Shown piece after piece: positions 6,651 to 14,281 of a stretch of DNA of 20,594 bases. A program made the position numbers and the translations under genes. This DNA comes from Caryophanales bacterium UBA6768 (GTDB taxonomy: Bacteria; Bacillota; Bacilli; Bacillales_D; Amphibacillaceae). The stretch is from positions 1 to 20,594 of the forward strand of contig DKGO01000186.1 of assembly GCA_002453315.1 (NCBI GenBank), read 5' to 3'. Position 1 is the stretch's first letter. Each line of letters starts with the position of its first letter. Under the pieces are notes generated by a model. It was not told where the DNA came from. It searched no databases and saw only the letters and a program-made list of their open reading frames with translations.

Positions 6651-9170
6651 TTAGATTACTTCTTTTAATGTTTCAGTTGAATTCCGCAGGGCAGGAGGGA
6701 TGACACTCGTTCGATTTGGTTTTTCATTTCCTTCTTCATTCTGTTCATCATCCTCACCATCTCCAGAGTTCTCATCCTCATCAATATCTTCGTCTTCCTC
6801 ATCTTCATTTGGAGAAGTAGATGGATCCTCTTCATCATCGCTTGGAATATCAACGCTAACAGAAGCTGGCTTACTTTCGACATCTTCATTTACTGCAACG
6901 ACCTCAAATGTATACGTAGTACCACGAGTAACATCTTGTATTGTTGTCGTTAGCTCATCCGTTGAGCCAAGTGAGGTTGTGTCACCGCCATCAACCGACA
7001 TGTTTATTTCAAAGCTTACTTCGCCTTCGCTTGAGTGCTGCCATGAGAGCGTAATCGAATTAGATTCTTCATCATAGTTTGCACTTAAGCCGGACGGTGC
7101 TTCTAGTTCATCATAAACCTGTGAGATTTCGCTTGGCTCCGTGCCTCGTACGAACAACTCGTACGTAATTTTGTCTTTCGGAGTAAATTCACTCGGTTTT
7201 TTCTCTGTCCCAATTTCAAGTGGCACCTCAACAACAGAATTTGGCTTTTTGAAATCAGGGGTTTCAATTCCTTGAGAAGCATGAGACAACACATTTTTTA
7301 CAATATTTTGAGCGATCCGGCTACCAATTTCATTTTTAATATATGTCTCTTGTGTCGTTTCACGGTAACCCGTCCATACAGCAGCTGAGTATCTTGTCGT
7401 ATAGCCTGCAAACCAACCATCTGATGTTCCATTGCCACGTATGCCTTCCTTCAGGTTCGTTGTACCCGTCTTTCCGGCCATCGGCAACGAAGGGACACGA
7501 CCGCGCGTTCCTGTACCGCTTTGGACAACGGTTTTTAACATATCTGTCACCATATACGCCGTGTAGTCACTCATTGCTGCTACAGGCTCTGGTGTATTAT
7601 TTATTTCTCGACCATCAGGGTAAACAATTTTTCTTACTAAATGGGGCTTATTGTAAATCCCCTCATTTCCAAATGTTGCAAAGGCTCCAGCTAACTGTAG
7701 TGGAGAAATACCATGTTCAAAACCACCAATAGCATAAGAGGGAGTAATTTCATTTTCCTCAAGGGGAATTCCAAGATTTTCTGAGAATTCTTGGACTTTT
7801 TCAACTCCAACTTCTAAAAACGAATTTACTGCTGGAACGTTATACGACCATTCTAATGCGTTTCGCATAGACACTTGTCCTCGATGTTGACGATCCCAGT
7901 TACGAATTTCATGGCCGCCAATGACTAACTTTTCATCTTTAATTAATTTTCCAGTTGACCATTTTAAATGCTCGATAACTGGGCCATAAGAAAGGATTGG
8001 CTTAATGGCTGAACCTGGTTGTCTCTGGGTATCCGTTGCAAAATTCCAGCCTCTCTCGGTTTTCTCTTGATCCTCTAATTCCTCCTCACGACCGCCACCA
8101 ACCGCTCGTACAGCACCGGTTTCAGTATCAAGAAGAACAACCCCTGCTTGAAATTTATCATCGGGGAAATTACCATCATCATCTAAGATTCCTTCAACAT
8201 GCTCTTGAGCTTTCACATCTAATGTCGTATGAATCGTTAAGCCACTCTCATAAATGTCTCGAGAAGATAGCCCATCGATTTGTTCAACCTCTTTAAAAAC
8301 TTGATTAATAAACGCTTCATACTTTGTTGCTTGCTTTTCCTTCACATTCAAAAGCTTAGCAACTTCAATTGCTTTTCCTTCTTCAGCTTGCGCTTCGTTA
8401 ATAAAACCATATTTAACCATTGCAGAAATAACAGTATCTCTTCGTTTTTGGGCAGCCTCTGGATTTGTCGTTGGATCTAAGTAGTGAGGGCGTTGTGGAA
8501 GCCCTGCTAAAAGGGCTGCTTCTGAAACTGTTAATTCATCCAATTCTTTTTGGAAGTAAGTATCAGCCGCAGTTTTAATCCCGTAGGCGCCTTTACCGTA
8601 ATAAATTTTATTTAAATACATTTCTAAAATTTGTTCCTTTGAATATTGGCGTTCCAACTTTACAGCTAAATAGGCTTCCTGCACTTTTCGTTTAATTGTT
8701 TTTTCAGGTGTCAAAAATGAACGTTTAATAACTTGTTGACTAATTGTACTCGCACCTTCAGAGCCATAACCTCCTCTTAAGTTAGCAATAACTGCTCCGA
8801 AAATTCTTCGGATATCGAGACCGAAATGCTCTCGAAAACGGACATCTTCAATTGCCAACGTTGCATCTTGAACAAGTTCAGGTATTTCTTGAATGGAGAC
8901 AACTTCTCGGTTTTCAACACCGGACATCGTTGCAACTTCTTCATCTTCTTTATCGAGTATATTTGATGAAATAGGGTCCTTTAATAGCTCTGGATTAAGC
9001 TCTGGTGTCCCTTTTAACATAGCTAGGACAGTCACTGTTCCAATTACAAACATTGCTAAAAAGACAATGGCGATTATTGTAAATATACGTTTAGCTAAAC
9101 CTTTTTTGTTTTTCTTTGGTTTTCGCATTCCTTTTCGTCGCTCTGCTCTAGAACGATATTGTTCACTCAT
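6651..9170 (-). CDS. ponA: Penicillin-binding protein 1A/1B (class A, bifunctional) PonA
   Basis: Polymerises lipid II glycan strands and cross-links the stem peptides outside the membrane. 839 aa. A basic cytoplasmic tail (1-28) precedes one membrane segment (about 29-52). The GT51 domain has catalytic Glu108 in IEDVRFREHFGLD, then STISQQ and YLNKIYYGKGAYG. The transpeptidase domain has the three active-site motifs SAIK (Ser387), SYN (442-444) and KTGT (567-570). Then come a fibronectin type III domain (about 686-775) and a very acidic tail at 778-817 (24 Asp/Glu in 40 residues), ending in a mixed stretch. The ATG follows AGGCAGGAA on the minus strand. It lies 36 bases after recU, as in the B. 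subtilis recU-ponA operon, and is convergent with ypoC. Confidence 0.95.
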   Translation of the reverse strand: MSEQYRSRAERRKGMRKPKKNKKGLAKRIFTIIAIVFLAMFVIGTVTVLAMLKGTPELNPELLKDPISSNILDKEDEEVATMSGVENREVVSIQEIPELVQDATLAIEDVRFREHFGLDIRRIFGAVIANLRGGYGSEGASTISQQVIKRSFLTPEKTIKRKVQEAYLAVKLERQYSKEQILEMYLNKIYYGKGAYGIKTAADTYFQKELDELTVSEAALLAGLPQRPHYLDPTTNPEAAQKRRDTVISAMVKYGFINEAQAEEGKAIEVAKLLNVKEKQATKYEAFINQVFKEVEQIDGLSSRDIYESGLTIHTTLDVKAQEHVEGILDDDGNFPDDKFQAGVVLLDTETGAVRAVGGGREEELEDQEKTERGWNFATDTQRQPGSAIKPILSYGPVIEHLKWSTGKLIKDEKLVIGGHEIRNWDRQHRGQVSMRNALEWSYNVPAVNSFLEVGVEKVQEFSENLGIPLEENEITPSYAIGGFEHGISPLQLAGAFATFGNEGIYNKPHLVRKIVYPDGREINNTPEPVAAMSDYTAYMVTDMLKTVVQSGTGTRGRVPSLPMAGKTGTTNLKEGIRGNGTSDGWFAGYTTRYSAAVWTGYRETTQETYIKNEIGSRIAQNIVKNVLSHASQGIETPDFKKPNSVVEVPLEIGTEKKPSEFTPKDKITYELFVRGTEPSEISQVYDELEAPSGLSANYDEESNSITLSWQHSSEGEVSFEINMSVDGGDTTSLGSTDELTTTIQDVTRGTTYTFEVVAVNEDVESKPASVSVDIPSDDEEDPSTSPNEDEEDEDIDEDENSGDGEDDEQNEEGNEKPNRTSVIPPALRNSTETLKEVI

Positions 9171-9206
9171 TGTTGGTTCCTGCCTTTCGGAAAGGTAGTT
9201 TCTAAT

Positions 9207-9806
9207 TTAATCAAAATAAATTTTATCAATTATAGTTAAATAGTCAATTCTCGGTTGATACCGTACTGGAACACGATCAGCATGACTTTCTATAAATGCA
9301 AGTGGAATTGATTTGCGCCCGTCAGCTAGGTGATCATCCCAATATTTAAAAAGGTGTTCTCCTTGAAGTATGAAAATGGAATCACTGTCAACAAATTTTA
9401 AAATTACAAAACAAATACCACCTTGAGCCGTCACATTTTTCATATGTTCAATTTGATGACTATGAAAGTTATTAAGGGGAAAAGATGTTTTGTTTCTTGT
9501 TTCTTTTGCTTCAAAATCAATATACTTCCCTCTATAAATACCGTTATAGTCAGTCGTTGCGGCTGTTTTAAAATAAGCCTCAGTAATAACTGCTGCACTT
9601 CGTTTTGGATAATCTACATTTACTATTTGAATCGGTGTTGGCTTTTTGTGAATAACGGCTTTGCCAATTTGTAAGTAATATTCATTTGTTGTATTTAAGT
9701 CCTTCTCTAATGTCATACCCCGATTTCCGAAATTTACTGTAGGGTTTCTGTTATTATTTCTTCTCGCTACATTCGTATACTTTTTTCCATTAGGATAATG
9801 GAACAT
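9207..9806 (-). CDS. recU: Holliday junction resolvase RecU
   Basis: Cuts four-way junctions during recombination and chromosome segregation and modulates RecA. 199 aa, near the family length. The N-terminal basic region (YPNGKKYTNVARRNNNR) precedes GNRGMTLEKDLN. The nuclease core has Asp86 in TTDYNGIYRGKYIDFEAKET with Glu99 and Lys101, the acidic/lysine set typical of these endonuclease-like resolvases. The ATG at 9806 (minus strand) follows AAAGGAG. First gene of recU-ponA, which ties segregation to cell-wall synthesis in Bacillus. The 242-base divergent intergenic region upstream must hold its promoter, but I could not find a convincing minus-strand -35/-10 pair. Confidence 0.95.
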   Translation of the reverse strand: MFHYPNGKKYTNVARRNNNRNPTVNFGNRGMTLEKDLNTTNEYYLQIGKAVIHKKPTPIQIVNVDYPKRSAAVITEAYFKTAATTDYNGIYRGKYIDFEAKETRNKTSFPLNNFHSHQIEHMKNVTAQGGICFVILKFVDSDSIFILQGEHLFKYWDDHLADGRKSIPLAFIESHADRVPVRYQPRIDYLTIIDKIYFD

Positions 9807-9954
9807 ACTATTACTCCTTTAAATTAAACTATGACAATATAATAAAACAACTAGAACAAGTCTTTTATACTTATTCTCTGACTTGATTTTACCTTTGATT
9901 TTCAAAAAAGCAAACTAATAATGCTTAAAAAATGTGACAAAATTGCACTTTCTT

Positions 9955-9961
9955 TGCCGAA
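9955..9961 (+). promoter_or_regulatory. Possible Spo0A box upstream of racA
   Basis: TGCCGAA matches the Spo0A recognition core TGNCGAA. It lies about 90 bases before the racA start, in the divergent recU/racA gap. racA of B. subtilis is switched on at the start of sporulation, so the location is sensible, but a match this short can occur by chance. A weak TTGCAC-17-TACTAG pair (9943-9971) overlaps it. The rest of 9807-10048 shows no gene. Confidence 0.3.
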
Positions 9962-10048
9962 TGTTTACTAGTTTTGTCATGCAGGAAGGGACTTATGAAG
10001 AGGCGTAGAATAGTGGACAATACTAAAGTATCTAAGGAGGAATATAAG

Positions 10049-10576
10049 GTGAAAATGGCACTCAAAACTAAAGAAGTGTCACGTGAGCTAGACGTGAACC
10101 CTACGACTGTCCAGAGGTGGGTAAAGTATTTTGATATTCCTTGTAAAAAAAATGATTTAGGGCATTATTTATTTGATGATACAAGTATTTTACACCTAAA
10201 ACAGATAAAACAACAATTAAGTTTAGGTTTACCAATGGCACAGGTTGAACTGACACATACTTTTAATCCAAAAGCAAAGCAGAATGAACCAGACCATAAT
10301 ATTCAGACTGTTCTATCTAAACTAGAAGAGATGGCTAACCGTTTAGAATTTGTCGAAACACAATTAGAAGAAAAAGCAACAAATGTTGTAAACGTTCAAC
10401 TTTTACAACACCGAAGAGAATTAGAAGGGATTTATAAAACTGTCGATGATATGAAGGCAACAATCGAAAACTTAAAAATGAACAATTCAGAGAGCCAAGT
10501 GAAACATCCTTTTAAAGCAAACAAGAATCCAAAACGAAAAAGAAAATGGCAAGCAAGCTTCTTAAATTTATTTTAA
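10049..10576 (+). CDS. racA: RacA-like chromosome-anchoring protein (MerR-type HTH + coiled coil)
   Basis: In B. subtilis RacA binds GC-rich repeats near the origin and tethers the chromosome to DivIVA at the poles during sporulation. Here 175 aa from GTG 10049: a MerR-like helix-turn-helix at about 5-55 (LKTKEVSRELDVNPTTVQRWVK, then NDLGHYLFDD), a heptad-like coiled coil at about 88-150, and a basic end (KRKRKWQASFLNLF) like the membrane/DivIVA-proximal tail of RacA. AAGGAGG at 10034-10040 fixes the GTG start; earlier in-frame TTG and ATG codons (9974, 9995) have no ribosome-binding site. It lies upstream of yppE. In B. subtilis racA is far from recU-ponA, so its placement is unusual. A generic MerR-like coiled-coil regulator is the alternative. 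Confidence 0.8.
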   Translation: MKMALKTKEVSRELDVNPTTVQRWVKYFDIPCKKNDLGHYLFDDTSILHLKQIKQQLSLGLPMAQVELTHTFNPKAKQNEPDHNIQTVLSKLEEMANRLEFVETQLEEKATNVVNVQLLQHRRELEGIYKTVDDMKATIENLKMNNSESQVKHPFKANKNPKRKRKWQASFLNLF

Positions 10577-10660
10577 TAACACAAAAATGAAAAAACTATT
10601 CAGGAGGTACTGAGATTTGATAAGATTAACATAATGTTCACTTGAGTTGGAGGTATATTT

Positions 10661-11029
10661 TTGGACGAAAATAGCAAACGTTCCTTATATGACATAACAA
10701 AACAATTAGCACAATTAAATGATCATGCAGCAAAACGATATAGTGAAGTGAAGGATGATGAAAACTATGTTGTTGATTTCTACAATGAAGTAAAACCATT
10801 TGCAGATGAAGTATTGGAGATTGCAAATGAATGGAAAAAAGAAACTTTAGCGTGGTTGAAACAAAATAAAATTCAATATCTTTATCCGATGCAAATAGAA
10901 GATACTTATGAAAATTTATTATTTATTTCCGTCAAAGCTTTTCAAACAGATACACGAGCAAGACGGTTTAATGAAAGGATAAAGTCGATTGATTATGTAT
11001 TACACAAGATTTTAAACCAACTAAATTAG
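10661..11029 (+). CDS. yppE: YppE-like protein, DUF1798 helical bundle
   Basis: 122-aa protein with no known function; B. subtilis YppE has the same length and lies in the same recU-yppE neighbourhood. Shared features are YDF/VDFYNEVKPF in the first half, the W-containing segment EWKKETLAWL, the YxxxxQIEDxxENLL core, and a C-terminal run RFNERIKSIDYVLHKIL. All predicted helical, with no signal peptide. TTG 10661 is set by TTGGAGG at 10647-10653. It may be co-transcribed with racA (84-base gap). A terminator follows 11 bases after the stop. Confidence 0.8.
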   Translation: MDENSKRSLYDITKQLAQLNDHAAKRYSEVKDDENYVVDFYNEVKPFADEVLEIANEWKKETLAWLKQNKIQYLYPMQIEDTYENLLFISVKAFQTDTRARRFNERIKSIDYVLHKILNQLN

Positions 11030-11040
11030 ATTTTTTTGAC

Positions 11041-11068
11041 AATACTGGTGAAAAACCAGTATTTTTTT
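11041..11068 (+). terminator. Terminator after yppE
   Basis: 9-bp perfect stem AATACTGGT / ACCAGTATT with loop GAAAA, followed by five more T (11064-11068). Confidence 0.9.
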
Positions 11069-11069
11069 A

Positions 11070-11366
11070 TTTTAAAAATGAGCTTATTTACGTATATACA
11101 CCTCTGAGAGCTGATTATTCATCATATGACGCTATTGGCTCTCTGATCATTTTAATCGCTCGATCATCATGTATTATGCTATAACATGTTGATCTTAGAA
11201 GGACTATAGCGAAGTTATTAGTAGCAAACCGCTCTCTAATTACGTGAGTTTATCCTCTATAATGAATAATCGCTGCACAACGATATTAAACGCTTTTGCA
11301 ATTTCCAATCGTTCCCTTTATGCTGTCAAATAACGTTGTTCTTTTGAAGGTTGGAGGTGAGAAACA
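11070..11366 (+). promoter_or_regulatory. Gene-free ect upstream region with candidate promoters
   Basis: About 300 bases with no supported gene. Two possible starts for ectABC: a perfect TATAAT at 11258-11263 with a poor -35 box, and TTGCAA (11296-11301)-17-TATGCT (11319-11324), whose predicted start is about 35 bases before ectA. GCTCTCT occurs twice (in TTGGCTCTCTGAT near 11150 and CCGCTCTCTAAT near 11231), and its complement GAGAGC occurs near 11106. Poor -35 boxes are common at osmotically induced promoters, but no specific regulator site can be named. No ectR-like regulator gene is adjacent. Confidence 0.4.
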
Positions 11367-11897
11367 CTGGATAAAACAATAACGATAGAGCCATTACCTC
11401 AAACAAGCGAAGCCACCTTTACTTTTAGAGAGCCGACAGAAAATGATGGTAGTGGGATGTTTACACTAGTTAAAAATACAAACGTCCTCGACGTAAATTC
11501 AGCCTATAGTTATTTGATGTGGGGCAAATATTTTAGTAAGACCTCAATCATTGCAGAGGTGGAAAATGAATTAGTCGGGTTTATTTCGGGCTTTATTCAG
11601 CCAAGTGCTCCAGATACTTTATTTGTGTGGCAAGTTGCAGTTGATGAGTCCCAAAGAGGAAAAGGTCTCGCAACAAAGCTACTCAAAAAGCTGTTACATC
11701 AGCTGGAGAACGACAATATACGTTATGTGGAAGCAACTGTCACTCCGTCAAATCTTGCTTCTGCAAACCTTTTTAAAGGATTAGCTGATAAATTAAATAC
11801 TCAATGTGAAATTTCAACTTGTTTTTCTTCTACTCAGTTTCCCGACTCTTCACATGAAGATGAGTTGACTTATCGAATTGGTCCGATTAGCCAGTAA
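11367..11897 (+). CDS. ectA: L-2,4-diaminobutyrate N-acetyltransferase EctA, probable CTG start
   Basis: Second enzyme of ectoine synthesis: acetylates diaminobutyrate with acetyl-CoA to N-gamma-acetyl-diaminobutyrate. A GNAT-fold protein. The conserved N-terminal strand TFTFREPTENDG lies upstream of the first ATG (11457), so that ATG is too late; there the protein would be 146 aa. In the open frame after the TGA at 11358 the only plausible initiator is CTG 11367, placed correctly behind GGAGGTGAG (11353-11361), which gives 176 aa, the family length. Visible are NSAYSYLMWGKYF, PDTLFVWQVAVDE and the acetyl-CoA loop QRGKGLA (96-102). First gene of ectABC; ectB follows after 47 bases. Confidence 0.9.
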   Translation: MDKTITIEPLPQTSEATFTFREPTENDGSGMFTLVKNTNVLDVNSAYSYLMWGKYFSKTSIIAEVENELVGFISGFIQPSAPDTLFVWQVAVDESQRGKGLATKLLKKLLHQLENDNIRYVEATVTPSNLASANLFKGLADKLNTQCEISTCFSSTQFPDSSHEDELTYRIGPISQ

Positions 11898-11944
11898 GTA
11901 AATTGATTCAGTTTCGATAAAATTATTGGAGGTATGTAAACTTA

Positions 11945-13225
11945 ATGACAACTGTTAAAGAAAAATCCGAAGTCGATCTTGGTATTTTTGATAAGTATGA
12001 ATCAGAGGTAAGAAGTTATAGCCGTAGCTTCCCGACTGTGTTTAAAAAAGCAAAAGGCTACAAAGTGTGGGACGTAGACAATAAAGAGTATATTGACTTT
12101 TTTGCTGGTGCGGGAACATTAAATTATGGGCACAACAATGACAATATGAAGCAACTATTAATTGATTATTTAGAAGAAGATTCAATTACCCATAGTTTAG
12201 ACATGGCGACTGTTGCACGTGGGGAATTTTTAGAACGTTTCAATGATATCATTCTTAAACCTCGTAACTTTGATTATAAAGTTATGTTTCCTGGGCCAAC
12301 TGGAACAAATACAGTTGAAAGTGCTTTAAAGCTTGCTAGGAAAGTAACGGGCCGTGAGACAGTACTAAGCTTTACGAATGCATTCCATGGTATGACAATC
12401 GGTTCTTTATCCGTTACGGGTAACTCATTTAAACGTGTTGGTGCAGGAGTCCCTCTGAGCCATAGTATTTCAATGCCATTTGATGATTATTTCGAAAATG
12501 GAAACTCTATTGAATACATCGAGAGATTTTTAGAAGATAGTGGAAGCGGTATAGATTTACCAGCAGCGATAATTTTAGAAACTGTTCAAGGTGAAGGCGG
12601 AATCAACGCCGCAAGTTACGAATGGCTAAAGAAGATCGAAGCTCTGTGCAGAAGATTCGATATATTGCTAATTGTGGATGATGTTCAAGCAGGTTGCGGA
12701 AGAACCGGAACATTTTTCAGTTTTGAGCCTGTAGGGATTTACCCAGATATCGTTTGTTTATCAAAGTCAATTGGTGGCTATGGATTACCGATGGCACTAA
12801 CTTTGATCAAGAAAGAGTACGACATTTGGGATCCAGCAGAGCATAACGGTACATTCCGTGGAAACAATTTAGCTTTTATTGCGGCTTCTGAAGCACTTAG
12901 TTATTGGGAAACTGATGAATTTACAAATAGTATCGATGAGAAATCAAAAATAATGAGTGAATTTATTAATCGCATAGTCGACGAATATAAAGAATTAAAT
13001 GCTGAAAAAAGAGGCCGCGGATTAATGCAAGGAGTAGCTTGTGATCGTGAAGGCCTTGCAGAAAAAATCTGTGCCGAAGCGTTTGAGAGAGGCCTATTAA
13101 TGGAAACGTCAGGACCGAGTGACGAAGTGTTTAAATTCTTACCCCCTTTAATTATTGATAAAGAAGGTCTTGAACAAGGGTTTGACATCGTAGAAGAAAG
13201 TATTAAGGCTGTTTTAAATAAATAA
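11945..13225 (+). CDS. ectB: Diaminobutyrate--2-oxoglutarate transaminase EctB
   Basis: First enzyme of ectoine synthesis: transfers an amino group from glutamate to aspartate semialdehyde, giving L-2,4-diaminobutyrate. Class III PLP-dependent aminotransferase, 426 aa, normal for EctB. Visible are the substrate/PLP region [13 protein letters not shown] at 52-64, [18 protein letters not shown] near 115-132, [15 protein letters not shown] at 146-160, [12 protein letters not shown] at 244-255 with the cofactor aspartate, and Lys274 in [11 protein letters not shown], the likely Schiff-base lysine. ATG 11945 follows TTGGAGGT. It sits between ectA and ectC, which distinguishes it from ornithine or GABA transaminases of the same class. 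Confidence 0.97.
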   Translation: MTTVKEKSEVDLGIFDKYESEVRSYSRSFPTVFKKAKGYKVWDVDNKEYIDFFAGAGTLNYGHNNDNMKQLLIDYLEEDSITHSLDMATVARGEFLERFNDIILKPRNFDYKVMFPGPTGTNTVESALKLARKVTGRETVLSFTNAFHGMTIGSLSVTGNSFKRVGAGVPLSHSISMPFDDYFENGNSIEYIERFLEDSGSGIDLPAAIILETVQGEGGINAASYEWLKKIEALCRRFDILLIVDDVQAGCGRTGTFFSFEPVGIYPDIVCLSKSIGGYGLPMALTLIKKEYDIWDPAEHNGTFRGNNLAFIAASEALSYWETDEFTNSIDEKSKIMSEFINRIVDEYKELNAEKRGRGLMQGVACDREGLAEKICAEAFERGLLMETSGPSDEVFKFLPPLIIDKEGLEQGFDIVEESIKAVLNK

Positions 13226-13246
13226 ACTGGGATTGGAGATTAACTA

Positions 13247-13633
13247 ATGATCGTTCGTAACTTAGAAGATATACTAGATACAGAAAATGATGTAAAAGCA
13301 GAAACATGGGCAAGTCGTCGTTTCTTATTAAAAAAAGATGGAATGGGTTTTTCTTTCCATGAGACCACTATTTACGCAGGAACCGAAACGTATATTTGGT
13401 ATAAGAACCATTTAGAGGCGGTTTATTGTGTTGGTGGTGAAGGGGAAATAGAAACGATTGAAGATGGAAAAATTTATCCAATAAAAGATGGAACGATGTA
13501 CGCATTAGATAAGCATGATAAGCACTATCTTCGTGCAAAAACAGATTTGCGTTTAATCTGTGTCTTCAATCCTCCACTTACAGGTAGAGAAGTACATGAT
13601 GAAGACGGTGTCTATCCATTATTGGATGACTAA
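13247..13633 (+). CDS. ectC: L-ectoine synthase EctC
   Basis: Closes N-gamma-acetyl-diaminobutyrate to the cyclic solute ectoine with loss of water. 128-aa cupin-fold metal enzyme. The three iron ligands known from characterised EctC proteins are in place: Glu57 (HLEAVY), Tyr85 (GTMYALD) and His93 (DKHYLRA). The opening MIVRNLEDI and the segment [21 protein letters not shown] are typical. The start ATG follows TTGGAGA, 21 bases after the ectB stop, and a terminator ends the operon. No ectD hydroxylase and no ect-type aspartokinase gene follow, so this locus alone makes ectoine, not hydroxyectoine. Confidence 0.98.
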   Translation: MIVRNLEDILDTENDVKAETWASRRFLLKKDGMGFSFHETTIYAGTETYIWYKNHLEAVYCVGGEGEIETIEDGKIYPIKDGTMYALDKHDKHYLRAKTDLRLICVFNPPLTGREVHDEDGVYPLLDD

Positions 13634-13641
13634 TACAAAGC

Positions 13642-13677
13642 AAAAAACAGTTGTTCAATTGTGAACAACTGTTTTTT
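13642..13677 (+). terminator. Terminator of the ectABC operon
   Basis: Perfect 16-bp inverted repeat (AAAAAACAGTTGTTCA and its complement) around loop ATTG, with a six-T tail inside the 3' arm. It starts nine bases after the ectC stop. Confidence 0.92.
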
Positions 13678-13765
13678 GTTATGCTATTTATATTAAAATA
13701 AAGTATTATTAGCAAAGTGCGTCTTGAAGGAATAGGCACAATATAAAATAGACGGTGATCATATA

Positions 13766-14089
13766 ATGGAGGAAATTAAAACATTATCTGAAGTGAAAGA
13801 AGTGCTACAACGTAACATGCTTGTCATGCTCTTCATATCACAACCGAATTGTTCAGTTTGTGTATCTCTCTTGCCACAAGTAAAGTTACTTCTAAATAAA
13901 TTCCCTAACATCATTGCTGTGAAGATTAATACGGAAGAGATTCAAGAAATAGCAGGAGAATATCTCATTTTTACCGTACCCGCCATTCTTCTGTTTGTAA
14001 ATGGAAAAGAAGTGTTAAGGAAAGTAAGGTTTGTACCAATGAAAGAGCTTGAATCAGACTTAACAAACTTCATGCAGGCAATTGAATAA
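13766..14089 (+). CDS. Thioredoxin-like protein with CSVC active site
   Basis: 107-aa single-domain thioredoxin-fold protein with no signal peptide. It has a redox motif C-x2-C at Cys29-Cys32 (NCSVC) and the cis-proline Pro71 in FTVPAILLF, followed by VNGKE. The motif differs from the classical CGPC of TrxA, and the tryptophan that normally precedes it is replaced (QPNCSVC), so this is not the main thioredoxin; it resembles the YtpP-like group. It may reduce a particular partner or act as a thiol-disulfide oxidoreductase. The start ATG at 13766 has only a modest GACGGTGAT upstream. It is separated from ectC by a strong terminator and so is probably independent of ectoine synthesis. No clear promoter was seen. 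Confidence 0.8.
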   Translation: MEEIKTLSEVKEVLQRNMLVMLFISQPNCSVCVSLLPQVKLLLNKFPNIIAVKINTEEIQEIAGEYLIFTVPAILLFVNGKEVLRKVRFVPMKELESDLTNFMQAIE

Positions 14090-14116
14090 ATGAAAACCTA
14101 AAAAAGCTAGAACATA

Positions 14117-14145
14117 ATTAGACGAATACGTGATATCCGTCTAAT
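14117..14145 (+). terminator. Hairpin after the thioredoxin-like gene, uncertain terminator
   Basis: ATTAGACG (14117-14124) pairs with CGTCTAAT (14138-14145), with three further inner pairs after one mismatch. No U-tract follows, so it may be an mRNA-stabilising hairpin or a protein site rather than a terminator. Confidence 0.3.
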
Positions 14146-14218
14146 GCATCACATATGGTATTACAAATGAAAAAGAATTTTAACAGTTTGTAACTATAAA
14201 ATGGTTGGCTGTCCTATG

Positions 14219-14246
14219 ACGTGTCGGGATAGGTGGACATATAGTA
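14219..14246 (+). promoter_or_regulatory. Candidate sigma-K promoter (with possible GerE site) for the cotD-like gene
   Basis: CATATAGTA at 14238-14246 matches the sigma-K -10 pattern CATAnnnTA exactly, and AC at 14219-14220 is placed as the -35 element (17 bases between). It would start transcription near 14254, about 28 bases before the coat gene. GGATAGGTGGAC at 14227-14238 resembles the GerE consensus at 10 of 12 positions. B. subtilis cotD is transcribed by sigma-K under GerE influence. Confidence 0.6.
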
Positions 14247-14281
14247 ATAGTGTATCCTAGATTAAAGGGAGGAGATTAGAT

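Noticed and set aside
6700..7077. Serine-rich plus-strand frame opposite the ponA 3' end
   Set aside because: It is the antisense shadow of the acidic ponA tail (GA-rich DNA read backwards) and has no ribosome-binding site.
9981..10013. Sigma-H-like promoter (GCAGGAAGG and GTAGAATAG) before racA
   Set aside because: The spacing is 15 rather than 11-12 bases and both boxes deviate from consensus.
11254..11332. Minus-strand open stretch in the ect upstream region as a decayed regulator gene (ectR-like)
   Set aside because: Only about 24 codons without a stop, no start signal, and no recognisable helix-turn-helix; stops interrupt every longer extension.
11262..11333. 23-codon ATG frame just upstream of ectA as a leader peptide
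   Set aside because: It starts inside the candidate -10 box, has no ribosome-binding site, and its sequence resembles no protein.
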